NCBI GenBank assembly: GCA_019321725.1
Contig: CM033124.1
Coordinates: 9,610,001 to 9,674,000, forward strand
Length of the DNA stretch: 64,000 bases
Direction of reading: 5' to 3'
Source of the DNA: Paulownia fortunei
Taxonomy: Eukaryota > Streptophyta > Magnoliopsida > Lamiales > Paulowniaceae
Each line of letters opens with the position of its first letter. Position 1 is the first letter of the stretch. Positions 12,616-25,900 of this stretch are shown one piece after another. The notes under the pieces were generated by a model that saw nothing but the letters and a program-made list of their open reading frames with translations, was not told the DNA's origin and made no database searches. The translations under genes and the position numbers were made by a program.

Positions 12616-12905
12616 ACTAACTTATCAGCTGCCCTTTGGGAGAACCTAAAAGTTTTATTGTTGGGGCGAGATGAGGTGGCCTCACCCAAGCGAGTCTCGC
12701 CCAATCGAGGCAGTACCTCAGCTGGGTGAGGCGATCGTGCCTCGCCCTGCCAAGGCCGCACTTTATCCGTGCAAGGCGATGTACCCTTGTCTGTGCTTTG
12801 GCTAGGTGAGGTGATGCGGCCTCGTCGCTTGGGCAAGGCGTGGTTGTTGTTCCTGGGTGGGTTGTTCTTCCGCCTATTTCTAGCTCATTTGTTTTTTGCA
12901 TTGGT
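12616..12905. repeat. GC-rich repeat block
   Basis: About 290 bp clearly richer in G and C than everything around it, built from variants of GCCTCGCCC and its complement. Frames on the minus strand are open only because stop codons are rare in GC-rich sequence; their translations are low-complexity and match no family I know. It abuts the end of the gypsy LTR. Confidence 0.6.
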
Positions 12906-13368
12906 GGTGGGCCCGTTTCATTAGAGTATTTAAATGGGATGTATTCGGAAGTGATTAAGCCAATTTTAGGTTTGCTTGATCATGTGGGTGTGAAGAAATT
13001 GAGTCCTCTAATAACCTAAGTGAGTCATCTAAGTCTCATGAGTCACACACTTCTTTTCTCATTCCTTGTTTGAAAGATGGATATGAGATAAGAAATTATG
13101 ATGATGTGATTCGAATGAATCGAGTCAAATATATATGAGTGAGAGATATTTGTCCATTTAGATTTGCATCCATATTTAAGATGAAATTGGAATCTTATTA
13201 TTATGAGGATGATGTTTATCTAATACGTCTTCAATTTGACTCCTATTGTGATATGGATTGAGATATATCTCTAAGTAAGATTATCTCTCCTAATACACAC
13301 AATCACAAGAACGTATGTTTCTTTTGGAGCATCACCATAAAAGGGAATTCTCCAGGGGTTTTAGGTAG
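12906..13368. other. gene-free stretch
   Basis: No frame, repeat or RNA gene is supported. The sequence has ordinary base composition for this window and looks like decayed repeat or intergenic DNA. Confidence 0.4.
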
Positions 13369-13770
13369 GGACGGTAATATAATTGATTCAAATTCGAACC
13401 ACTCCAAACCTGCCCCGCTTGGGGCGGCTACTCTAGAGCCACCCAACATGGGACGGGTTTAAATGGTTTGAGTGTGGTCTTGGTTTTTTATTTTTAAAAC
13501 CGACTCAGACCAAACCTCATTTATTATTTTTATATTTTTAATATTTATTATATATACATTTATGTGATGTTATTTTTTTTTTAAATTATTTTTTCAAAGG
13601 TTTTAGTAGTAGTATTTTTATAAAATATATTTTTTAATATTTTTAAAATAATAAAATGAATTTAAAAAATTTAATGAATCTAACCAATGAATTTAAATTT
13701 TCAATAATCTTAATGGGTCGGTCTTGAATTTTGATAAAACCCGACCAGACCATGGCCAACCATAGTTTTA
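13369..13770. mobile_element. hAT-like MITE candidate upstream of gene 1
   Basis: The left side has GGTAGGGACGGTAA followed by a GC-rich part with CCCGCTTGGGGCGG and GGGACGGGTTTAAA. The middle is AT-rich. The right side returns to ACCCGACCAGACCATGGCC. GC-rich ends around an AT-rich middle, with loosely inverted ends, are typical of plant hAT-derived small elements. I could not define matching 8-bp target duplications. It ends less than 200 bp before the start codon of gene 1. Confidence 0.35.
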
Positions 13771-13944
13771 GGTGTGTGGTAGCACGCTCAAGAACCGTAG
13801 GCAAGAGATGAACCGACCCGCCCATTTTGCCATAAGCTAAAACCACCTTAAACCCCTCACCCGGCAAAACAACTCAAAAACCCTTTACTCTCTATCTCAA
13901 CCCACAAAAAGTGCAGATTAACAGAGCAATCGGGCGAACAAATC

Positions 13945-16900
13945 ATGATGAAAGGGGGAAAATCATCCGCCTTAACATTCGCCGAGAAATGCAAGGTTGA
14001 TAATCCCCCACACATTATTTGCTAGTTCTTGCTCCAATAACAATTTTTATTTTTTTTAAATTTTCGAAATGTTATTGTTTGTATTCTTGCAGAGTATATT
14101 GGCTTCCAATTGGCAAGGTAACCTTAACACCATCAAAGCCGATGCCCAAGGAAGGTATGCGTACGAAAATACCATTAACGGATATATATAAGCAACTGGG
14201 TTTTAGTTTTGTTTTTGGTTTTTTGATGACTATGTTGGATTAATTTTATCCTGGCATTCAGCAAGGAGGAGATTTACACTTCAAAAGTGAAGTATTTTGT
14301 GAAGAAAGGAAAGCCCTATATCTGGGTACCTGAGAAGGAATTGCATAATGTGGTACGGTTGCTTCTATGAATGTCTTTGTGTTTGTGTGGTTATGCATTT
14401 TCTTGACCAGTGGTGCTTTAGATACATTACTGAGGTTTAAAATAGGTATTCCGTAATGGCATTCTTTTAAGTTCTCCTCTTCTTTGATGCAAATCAATAT
14501 GAAATATGAAAAATGCATGCTTATGTTTTATGATATTAGGCCACCATAGTAACAAATTGGGATTCAAAAATTGTTTGTTAACTCTTATAATTCGTAATTC
14601 GGGTATTATTTGAAAAACTATTGACAAAATCTCGTAACATAACAAAATTCGTCAATAAAATTCGCAATTAATTCAAGAATATATTCATACAAAATTTTAA
14701 TTATTTGGTAAAAATAATGCATTATGTGTTAAGATTGTCAATAAAAGTTACATTATCTAGTAAATTTATATATATATTGAAAAAATAGGAAAAACAACTT
14801 AGTATAATGTGATCTTATTGCAATAGGAATAAAATTTGGAAATAAATTGCTATATTGATAAAAAAAATTGGGAGATTTTGTCACATTACTATTCTTGAAA
14901 GATTAATACGAAATTCCAATGTCCTATGAAAATATCGTATTTTATTCGAGTTATTTTTTCAAAAATTCAGAGAATTTTGTTACTATGTCGGCCACTATTA
15001 TCTTCTAGGATTATGCAGTGTACATTGACTCGAAATCAACATTCTTGGAAGATGGAATATTGGTTTTCTAATTCAGTTTACATGGAAAAGCTGAATAATA
15101 ATACAGGGCTTCTGTGGAATGACTATGCTGACATGCACTCTCAAACTTCTATTCCATTTCCGAAACTTGGATCTTGCACTGAATTTGTCTTGAAATGGAT
15201 AGTTTTAAATTAGTATAACAACTACATTGTGTAGTCAAACACATATAGCACAAGTAGATCATAAGGGGAAGATGCTTTAAAATTCTAGAATATATGACCT
15301 AGAAGGGACGTTATTGTTTGTTGAGTCCATCAGTGGCGAAGATGATATAAAGTGAAAAATGGCGCAGATGATATAAGTAGAAAATGGACAAGAATAAAGA
15401 GAATTGTGTACTCTTACACTGGGTAATTGCTACCCTTTCCTATGAGGATGGATATAATTGTGAGAATTTGAGTGTGACAGCTGAATTGTGGAAAGAGGAG
15501 GATGGTAGGAGAGGCAGTAACTGTTGTCGATTAAAACATATATTTGTGGACAAATGATGGTAGATATAAGGGTGTTAAATGGGTAGGTTAGGTAAGGTTG
15601 AGTCTTTTAGGATACAGGTTGAGTACAATTGTGTTAAATGGTTTGGGCCGACTATTTGATCATCATCTTTATTTATTTTTTTCACAACTTCCTTCCCCAC
15701 TCTCCCAAGACTGGGTGTGGTATCATGGGGTGAGATGGATCGAGGAGAGTAGGGTGGGTTTGCGGTTTTGCAAGTAACTAATTGTATTTCTTTATCAACC
15801 CCTTTTAACCTGTTTTTACCCATCCGTTTGTTAACCCTGCCTGACCTACTCTAACTTTAATTTCTTGGGACGCAAGCCAATGTTTTTGGGGATGTTCTGG
15901 CAGGGTGATGACCTACTTTGCCACCCATAATCACAGGTCTGCCAAATCATGCATCAATCACTTATTGTTGGCCAATAAATTATTACGAACCAAAATTGAC
16001 TTCTAATTTTAACATTAAGTTGTTGTACTCAACATGGTTAGTTCAAGAATGTTAGCTAATAAAATCAAAGTGCAAAAAAATTGATATTTTCTCATTAAAC
16101 AAGTAAAAGTATTGTAAAAAATATTAACATTTGATTATAACTTTTGTGCTCCAACAATTATATGAGGGTATTGGTAGTACAAATGGAGGCGCATGTACAC
16201 ACTCATACATCAATTAGCAACACTCTGCTACATCAAAGCTTTTGAGACATGAGCTCTACATTCTTATTCAAAAAGTGTTTATGACTCCACTTAGTGCTAT
16301 AAGTGGGGAGTGACTGCATCAATCTTTAATTTAAGTTCATTAGCTGTGAATTTTCTTCGATCTCTTACGAGCTTGAAGGGTAGAAATTTAGATATGTGAC
16401 ATCTCAAGTTTTGTGCAACCTTCATCAATTTAATTGCAGCCTTCATTGCTGCAAGTTAATTTGATTACAATCTTCATCGTTGTGTTATTTAAATTGCACA
16501 ATACTCATTTCGTGCAATAACTAACTTTGAATTGGATCAAGATTCGCAAAATATGTCACTCTCAATGATTTTTGCTGCAACATAGAGGAGTGCAACTCTC
16601 AATGCTACAATTTCCATTGTTCAAGTTGAACACTACTAGTTATTTCCGTATTCAACTTGCAGGGGAGTGTTGAGAATCAAAATCAAATGAGAATGGATTG
16701 GATAGCAAAATAATGCATGATTCTTGGTATAGCAGAATATTTGATTTTTTCTAAATTGATATGAGTGATTTCTTCAATTAATGTATTTCTCACATGTCTA
16801 TTACACTTATATATAGCTGATATTGTAAGTGTGATGACGAGAGAACAATACAAGCCTTTTGGCCCTTTGGGCATTTTATCTGTAGATGTAGGCCAAATGG

Positions 16901-19900
16901 CCGAACCACGTTAAATCTTTGTGTTCTTCTTTCTCTTTCACTTTTCTTAATATATTTAAAATTCAACAGAGTATAATATAAGGATTACCTCTACTCCAAA
17001 ATATTGCTAAAAGAAAGGAGACATTTGTGGCTGATATGCTGGAACAAAGTAGGGATAGTTTGGTGTGGAGGATCAAAAGGAGCATTGTAGGATTAAGTTC
17101 TGGAGGAGGTCCAAGAACTGCTTCAGATCTGGTAGAGATGCTCAAGAAAAAAGATCCTCTCTACCAAGTCATTTTGCAAACTTCTGTCCAAAATGCCAGA
17201 TCATTTTCTATTTGGAAGCTTGTTTAGTGTCATAAGGTTCTCAAGGAAGCGTCTTTCGTTCTTGTATTTATTGCAAGAAAAGATATTTTAACACGACATA
17301 TTTCCCTAATATGTTGTATGTTTGTTGCTGCTCTTTTGGGTTTTATCCTATGTGTAATTGGAGTTGCTCAATAACTTGGCTCCACACGACATTTCTCCAT
17401 TAAAGAAAGTTTCTGGTATTTGAGCCAATGCAATTTTGCATATTGTGTGAAAGGAGTGCTGTAGGGCCTTTAATAACTTAGAGAGCAGTTTTACAGTCAA
17501 AAAATTTTACTTCGTCCCACGATGAATACCATGTTTGGCTTTTTATATGAAATAAGAAAAGTCAACATTGTAGGCCATTCTCCCAAAATTAAACTCTCGT
17601 TTGTTGAAGTTGAACTTTTAGAAAAAATAAAATAAAGTAACAAAGTAGTTTAAACTCCAATTCTACTTAAAGACTTCCCATTTGAAATAAAAAAGAAGAC
17701 TCTTAACCACATAATTATATCCCAAAACAAAAGGGCACGCTTACGGAAATTTATTGTTGGATTAGAATGAAGCTTTAGCCTTGCTCCATACTCTCAAATT
17801 CAAAGATATCTTTTTCTGCTGCAATACGGCGGGAAGGATTAATTTTCATATCATTAAAATTTAAATTGAAGGGTATAACTGGTACTGTAATACAAAAATG
17901 CTTCTATTTAAGGTATTAGGTTGAGGATATCTGGACAAAAATAGAGATCTAGGCATCCTTTGCATGACTGAGAGAGCATGTGTTTTTACTTATGCTTCTG
18001 AAACACTATTTTTCCCAACTTGAATGGAAGACTGGATGAAGTTTCTGACTGGTGTGATTTAAGCCTATTGTTTTATTAGGGTTCTAATTTTTCATTCTCC
18101 ATTCTCCTGTATTTCAATAGGATATTTATCATCGTAAGAAAGAAATATTTAAATAGAGAGGAACTTATTTTGTAGGTATGCAGGTCTCTGTGCAAGTCTA
18201 AATAATTTTTTAGATTGATTGTTCAACCCCCTCTCGCTCAACAGAGGAGTAGTCGAAGTAATATGATTAAATTGTCCCTTCCAAAGCAGGAAAAAAATCA
18301 TTTTACCTATTGCTGATCAAACTGTTTTGAGTTTTTGAAAATTCAAAATGTCAAGTGCAACCTTCTACTCTTTGCTGCATATTCTGTGTAGATTCATGGA
18401 TTTTATTTGTGTTATCTTATCATGGAACACCAAACATGAGGTGTATCAGGAAAAAAAAAGCCTACCCTTATCTTAGTGTTATTATCTTATCTCATGCATA
18501 TATCAAATTGCTTATTATCTTGTGTTAGCTAGTCAGTTTTTTTATTGGTGATTTGTCCTTTCTCATCTGTTTTTCTTTTACAGAATACTATTATTGATGA
18601 ACGTGGCTCTTTTGCTGTGAGCAGTCCCTTTCCAGGCCCTCTCACACATTTACTTAGATCAATAAGAAAGGTGTGAGTTTGGTAATTTTTTCCTTGCTTT
18701 AGCATTTTAACTTTCACATAGAGTCCTCGTAATTCTCCTTCCGATTGTGCTTTTGGCATTATAATCTGCCGGATTCTGCCCATCTCATTAGAATCAAGAA
18801 AAAGGAAAATATGAAGGAGATTAAGCATTAATTTGTTCTTAGGCCTTTCTGTGTGCTTACAGTTAGGTTTGGGTATGCTTTTGCCTTCTAGCAGTTGCAA
18901 AGCATGTATTCTAGAATTTTTTGCACCACAACAGTCTAAAGATATTAATTGCTTTATATTATGCAGCTACCAGCTCGGGTTGCTCTGGTTGGTGATGTTG
19001 TGCGCCTTGAAGATGAAAAGGTATACAAATATTGAAAAATTACAGTTTATATATTGTTATTGCTATATCAAAAAATTTCCTCTTGATGCTGAAATCTGAA
19101 ATTATTTGGTTTAATCTTCTATAATTTCTTAACTGGAATTTTGCCTAATATGTGAGATTCCATTCAAGTCCTTTGTCTACCTTTTCTGTACGCATATTTT
19201 TCAGTCATTGTGAATCCTCACTTTCATCAAGTACCATTCTTTTCACCAGTAGTAAAACATGCAATCTGCTGATGTTATGTATAATTTTTTGCCATCTGAA
19301 TATCAATTTTATGGTTTGGCAAATGGACTGACTGCTAATTTGAAGGACCATTTCCAACTGGGTTGAAACAGAAGCCACGGATATTTATTTTCCTTTTCCT
19401 CTAGAAAAAATCTCTGAGAGGATATAACCAGGATGTGTATGATTGCATTCTAAAATTAATCAATGCTGGGTGTGCTCTGCGGACAAATTGCTGGAGAAAA
19501 GAAGGTTCTTGCTGAATGCGGAGATGCAAACCCTAATTGTTTTGTCCTGAATATAAACTAGTGAATTTGATGACCTGCAATGATACATGTACCTTTTTTA
19601 TGAGTACTCTTCCGAAATATATCGAGTCACCAGAATGACTGACTCATCGAGAAAACAAGAGGTATCCTTACTGTTCTTTCTTATCCTTGTCACAGGCTAA
19701 GTTAGCGGCTGAAAGCCTTAGGGAAACCCTATTAGCAGACCACAGAGCTGTTAAGGAGTCAAGCTATTCAGTTTCTGGAATATTGAGTTCATCCTATCTT
19801 GGCTCTACTTCTCGAAGTGCAAACCTCCAGGAATTACTCCAAGGCAATAAACAATACTCTGTGTACAGGTTCAATCTAAGGTTAGAATCTTCGTAACAAT

Positions 19901-22900
19901 CCTTTTATCTTTTCATTGTGAAATGGCATTATGTGAGTGAATTCATGCTAAGAGAATTATTTATATGCTGGACATGCCTTTAGATGTTAAACCATGAAGC
20001 AATTATAAGCCTCAAGTTTGGGAAGATGTAAGTTATTATAACAATTTTTCAGCTCACTTGATAAAAGACTCTTGAATGATGGCATTGCATGCCTTTGTTA
20101 ATCAGTTATGGGCTATTTATATATCACATAATGGACCCAATACACAGCTTCGAAGAAAAATGGGATAGAGCTGAGAGTTGTGTCTTCAAACAATTAATTT
20201 GTACAATTATGAGATGACGAGAGCTTCCGATATATATATATTGACAATTGATGCATTTTAAACTTTGCAGTTCGTGCATGTATATTGATGGCAATGGGGG
20301 TGCTCATGAAGTAAATCTTGAGGATATTGAAAAGTCTAAGGCGGATCCTTTATGTAAGACCTCTCTCTTTTTTAAAGATGGTAATCATTATGCTCATCTT
20401 ATCTCATAAGGTGAGCCTTTTTCATGATAATCTGCCTTCTGACTTGAGCATCTTACATCTTTGTGTCTAGCTCCATTTTCAATGAGCCTGATTGATGGAA
20501 TTAATCAAAGTGAAATGAGGCGTCGAGCTCTTGTTCTTTTCTGCATCACTTTCCTAAATGAAAATGCAAAGGTATGGCTCTAGTTGCCTCCTGTTGATAA
20601 ATGGTGAGGTATTAATGATTATTCCTTGGCACTTTGCCCGTTAAACATCTATGTATTCTTTCACCGTTACACTATTGAAACGGCAATAGGGTTAAGTATC
20701 AAAACACTGGAATGACATTGTCTATGTATAGAGAAAAATTCTCTATTCAAAATTGTATATCAATCAAAGAAGTATACAAACATATATACAGGTCTGATTA
20801 ATCTATTCTAGGAAGCTAAACTATTCTATGAAGGTTTGACTCATGCCTATAATTACAAAATCAATTACAAATAAAGCAAAATAAGTGTTGATCCTATTCT
20901 ATTATGGAAACTGTAACAGTCCCATAAAATCTGTAAAAATCATATCCTTTGATCAATCAAATCAGATCCTATAATTAATCCTATCATTCAAATCTTCAAC
21001 ACTTACCCTCAAGTTAGTAGAGGTTTAGCATTCCCAGCTTGTCTAAAATATTTCTGAATGCAAGATTAGAAAGTCCCTTGGTAAACAGTTGGAACATGCC
21101 CACCAGTTGGAACATAAGGAGTGCAGATTAGCTCACTTTCTAGTTTCTCCTTTATAAAATGTCTGTCAACTTCTACATGTTTTGTTTGATCGTGTTGTAC
21201 TAGATTATAAGCAATGCTAATGGCCGATTTATTGTGACAATATAACCTTATATGTCCATCCCATTTAATCTTCAAGTCTTCTAAGATAATCTTCAACCAT
21301 AATAGCTCACAAATTCCTTGTGCTATTGCCCTGAACACAGATTCGGCACTTGATCTCAAGATAATTGTTTGCTTTTTACTTCTCCAAGTTACCATATTTC
21401 CTCCAAGTAATGTGCAGTAACTTGAAGTTGACCTTCTATCTACTAGTGACCCTGTATAATCTGCATTTGTATAGCCTTCTAGTTTCAGAGTTCCATGCCA
21501 TTTGTAGAGAATCCCTTTTCCCGGAGTTGACTTTAGGTATTAAGAACTCTGTAAGCAACTTGAAGAAGAGATTCCTTCGATTTGTGCATGAACTGACTTA
21601 TTAGACTAATTGCAAATGCTATATCTGGACGAGTGTGGGATAGATAGATTAGCTTCCCAACTAGTCTTTGATATTGTCCCTTGTCCACCTCAACACCTCC
21701 TTCATCAATATCTAGTTTTTGGCCAGGTTCAATTAGAGTCTCACATGGCTTGCAATCCATCGTGCTAGTTTCTTTCAATAAATCCATGACGTATTTTTGT
21801 TGAGAAATAAAATTCCCCTTCTCAAATTCTTTGCCAAGGATGTATTTCAACTTGCCAACTTCTTCGATATCAAATTCTGCGGCGAGTTCTCTTCTAAGTG
21901 ATTCCCTTTCTAACTTGTCATCAGTTGTCACAATTATGTTGTCAACGTAAACAATGAGGACTATAACTCCCCTTTCAGCTGAGTGTTTTATGAAGAGTGT
22001 GTGATCTCCTTAACTCTGACGATATCTCATTTTTAGCATAGCTTTTGTAAATTTCCCAAACCATGCTCTTGGTGATTGTCTTAGGCCATACAGTGTTTTC
22101 TTCAATCTGCACACTTGATTTTTAGAGAGAGAATCACTGAATTATAGTGGAAGATCCATATAGATTTCTTCCTCCAAATCCCAATGTAAAAAAGCATTCT
22201 TTACATCATATTGCTGTATTGACCATCCAAAGTTAGCAGCCAAAGAAAGTAAAATACGAATGGTATTCATTTTGGCAACCGGGGCAAAAGTTTCCTGATA
22301 ATGTACTCCATAGGTTTGAGTATACCCCTTTGCTACTAACCTTGCCTTATATCTTTCTAAACTCCCATCAACTTTTGTATTTCATTGTGAACACCTATTT
22401 ACACCCTACTATTCTTTTTCCTTTAGGTAACTCAACTATTTCCCAAGCGTGATTCCTTCTTGAGCATTCATCTCTTCTCTCATGGCTTCCTTCCAATTCT
22501 TATTTCCTAATGTCTCAAAAAGTGTTTGTGGAATTTGAATGGTGCTGATTTTTGTGAGAAAAGCTATATGTGCAGAAGAGAAATTATCAAAGGACGTATA
22601 ATGAGCTATGGGATACAAAGGATGTTCAGAACATGTTCTAACACCTTTTCTAAGAGCTATAGGTTGATCAAGGTCATTGATATTAGGAGAAGAAACTGAT
22701 GGAAGAGTAGGAGAAGCACCTGATACAGATTTAGATTCTTGAGCTTGCAAAGGAGTCTGGATGTGTATAAACTTGGTCAAGTTGTTGGGAGTTTTTTCCA
22801 TTTGAATTTGAATAGGTTCACAACTAAGGATTAGCATTGGAGAAGGACACGAATTTTGATTAGAATGTTGCTGCTTAGGAAGATTAGCTACTGGAATGCC

Positions 22901-25900
22901 CAGTGAGAACATGTCAAACTCTGCATACTTATCTTCCTTTTGAGTATTCTCCCCTTGAAGATAAGTTTGATTATAAAAGGGTTGATTCTCATCAAATGAC
23001 ACAAAAAATTCCCTTGAGGATGGATGATAACATTTGTATCCTTTTTGAGTGGTTGATTATCCTATGAAGATGCATTTGAGGGCTCTTGGATCAAGTTTAC
23101 TTCACTGGTGTTCATAAATGTGGACATATGAGACATAACCAAATATTTTTTTGGAGGGATTTTTGAGTAAAAATTATTATTTTGAAAGAACTCAGTGAGA
23201 TAATTCAGAGGACTTTTGAAATTAATGACTCTAGAGGGTATTTTATTGATCAAATATGTGGAAGTCAAAACAGCTTCTCCCTAATATCCTTTTGGAACCT
23301 ATTTTGAAAGAGTAAGGCTTGGGTTATGTGAAGGATATGTTGATTTTTCCTTTTAGCCACTCCATTTTGTTGTGGAATGTCAAAACATGAGGATTGATGG
23401 ATAATACCTTCTTTTTCAAGGAATGGTGACAAAAATTGATTGAATTAATCCCTAGCATTATCAATTCTAATACCTTTAATGCTACCCCAGATTGAGTTTT
23501 TATCATGGTAAAAAAGATTGGGAAGATACTACTCACATCATATTTTTGTTTGAGAAGATATACCCATGTCATTTGAGTGCAATCATCGAGTGTAATCATC
23601 AATGAATGTCACAAACCCTTTAGCCCTGAAATATTAGGAATTGTTGAAGGTCCCCAAATATCAGAATGAATAAAACAAATGGAGATAATGATCTTGTATT
23701 ACTTAAAGGAAAAGGCACTCTATGGTGCTTTGCAAATTCACAAATATCACAATGGAATGTTCAACGTCAATATTCTTAAATAAAGAAGGAAACATTCTTT
23801 TTAGAGTCTTAAATGACGGATGTCCTAAACGACAATGATGATTCCAAATGTCATCTTTATTTGATTTGACGAAAATAAAAGAAAGAGACAAAGGAGCTCT
23901 GCGACCACTCTTATTTTCAAGTAAGTACAACCCGTCTTTCACTCTAGCTTGCCCAATCATCTTCCCCGTAATTTGGTCCTGAAAAACACAAAGATCAGCA
24001 AAGAAAACAACACGACCGTTCTGATTTTTAGTTATTTTATGAACGTACAACAAGTTAACAGCAAGATTAGGGACATATAAAACATTATTAAGAGTGAATG
24101 AAGGAGAAATGGTTATTGTTCCTTGACCTGCCACTGTGGTTAATGTACCATTGGCGACTTTGTTTTTCTTACTGCTAGGGCATGGCTGGTAAGTGATAAA
24201 GGAACTGGCAGAGTGTGTCATGTGATCCATTGCACCCGAGTCTATGACCCAAGTATTAGAGAGATTTATTTGAGTCACTAAAAACATAAGAATCAGAAGA
24301 TTTACCATTTTGAGCTAGAAAGCATCATCCAGAAGGCTTCTCAAGTGAGTGAAGGAAATTTCTCAGCCTCTCAATTTCCTCTTGGTTGAGTCCTCCTTCC
24401 TCTGTGTGACTATTTTCGTGGGCTGACACCTCACTGTTGATATGATGTGCCTGTCCCTTTACCTGGTTTCCCTTATATCCTCTACCACGGCCAATGCCTT
24501 GAGGTTTTCCATGAAGTTTCCAGCAACTTTCTTTTCTTTGGTATGTCCCTTCTTTTTGCAATACGTACACCATAGGTTGTCTTTGTGAGAGTTTTTTGTC
24601 CATAATTCTTGGCAGATTCAACAGCAACCATGGTTGATCCTTCTGAGTTTGGCACTTCTAACGTAGCTGTTCTTCTTCCTTCTTCAGCCCTAATTAGGGA
24701 GAAAGGCTTCATTAAGGGATGGCAAGACCTCCTTTCCAAGGATTTGCACCCGAACTTGATCAAATTTTACATTGAGGCCAGCAAGAAACTGAAAAATTCT
24801 CTCTTTCCACATATTGTTTAAGTGTTACAGCATCCTCACTACATTTCATCTTGAAATCTTGATAGTAATCCAACTCCAACAGGTTCTTTTGATGTATTTT
24901 TAGAGATTTCAGACATGGCAAAAAAAAAGATGCAGAAGGACAGAATACTGGAGCAAGTTGGAAGCAAAGAGGCTCTGGTACCATAAAGAGAAAAATTCTC
25001 TATTCAAAATTGTATATCAATCAAAGGAGTGTACAAACATATATACAGGTCTGATCAATCTATTGTAAGAAGCTAAACTATTCTAGGAAGGTTTGACTCA
25101 TGCCTATAATTATAGAATCAATTACAAATAAAGCAAAATTAGTTTTGATCCTATTCTATTATGGAAACTGTAACAGTCCCATAAAATCTGTAAAAGTTAT
25201 GTCCTATGATCAATCAAATCAGATCTTATAATTAATCCTAGCATTCAAATCTTCAACACTATATTTAAGCTACGGTTGAGTTACGACGACTCATGCCAGG
25301 TTTATATGCCTTCATACGCTTGGTTGTGTTTACTTGTTAGTTCCCATTTTTGACTTTTTGAGTTCGATCTTAATAGCAAAATAATTATTAAAGCTTCAAA
25401 GTTAGTGTAGTAACCAACAAAATTCGGGTGCCACCTAAGTACCCATACTATTCTTAAATTATTGAATTACATGGATATAATCGGTGTTTCTGTTTTCTGT
25501 ATGAACTATGAAATCAATAGGCTTTACATATTACAGCATATGAATCAGTAGAGCTTAACACTCATTGTACATCATAAAACATGATGCCCACGTTTGCAAG
25601 CCTTATGGTGAGCTCTGTCTTGCTGAAGCCTCAGTCTGGTAGGTAATGTCTCTTCTGCCAAGCTAAACTTACTCAGGAAACAACTCCAACTGAGCTGCAC
25701 ATTACTCAGAGCTGTTTATGTTCTGGAAACAGCCTGATCACCTTATGTTTTGACAATCATCTTTGCTCGGACAATAGAGTTTCCTACAAACTGCGGATAT
25801 GTCCTTTGTCCTCTTTATCCTCATCTTTTCTACAGTTGTAGAAGCAAAAAACATCCACATTAAGTTTTTGGAGAGCACCGCTGTAGTACTGTCCGAATTT

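Larger units (their letters stand above)
14353..18583 (+). other. intron 3 of gene 1
   Basis: A 4231-bp GT-AG intron. It contains AT-rich sequence (14500-14900), a possible small inverted-end element at 15560-15845, a lone copia LTR (16668-16968) with purine tract and upstream 3' region, and a coding-like fragment at about 16989-17227. Small frames elsewhere in it lack domains. No second gene is supported. Confidence 0.7.
20727..25258 (-). mobile_element. Ty1/copia element inserted in intron 8
   Basis: A 4532-bp element on the minus strand, bounded by two 275-bp LTRs. It is flanked by CTATG (20722-20726) and CTATA (25259-25263), probably a 5-bp target duplication with one change. PBS, gag, protease, integrase, RT and RNase H occur in copia order, all with frameshifts or stops. 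By hand the LTRs differ at about 17 of 275 sites (about 6%), so the insertion is not recent. It lies opposite to the host gene, the orientation usually tolerated in introns. Confidence 0.93.

Noticed and set aside
12603..12901. Two overlapping minus frames of 77 and 94 residues
   Set aside because: They lie in the GC-rich repeat where stop codons are rare. Their translations are low-complexity and unlike any family.
18529..18900. A 123-residue minus frame
   Set aside because: It is the reverse strand of exon 4 of gene 1 and nearby intron.
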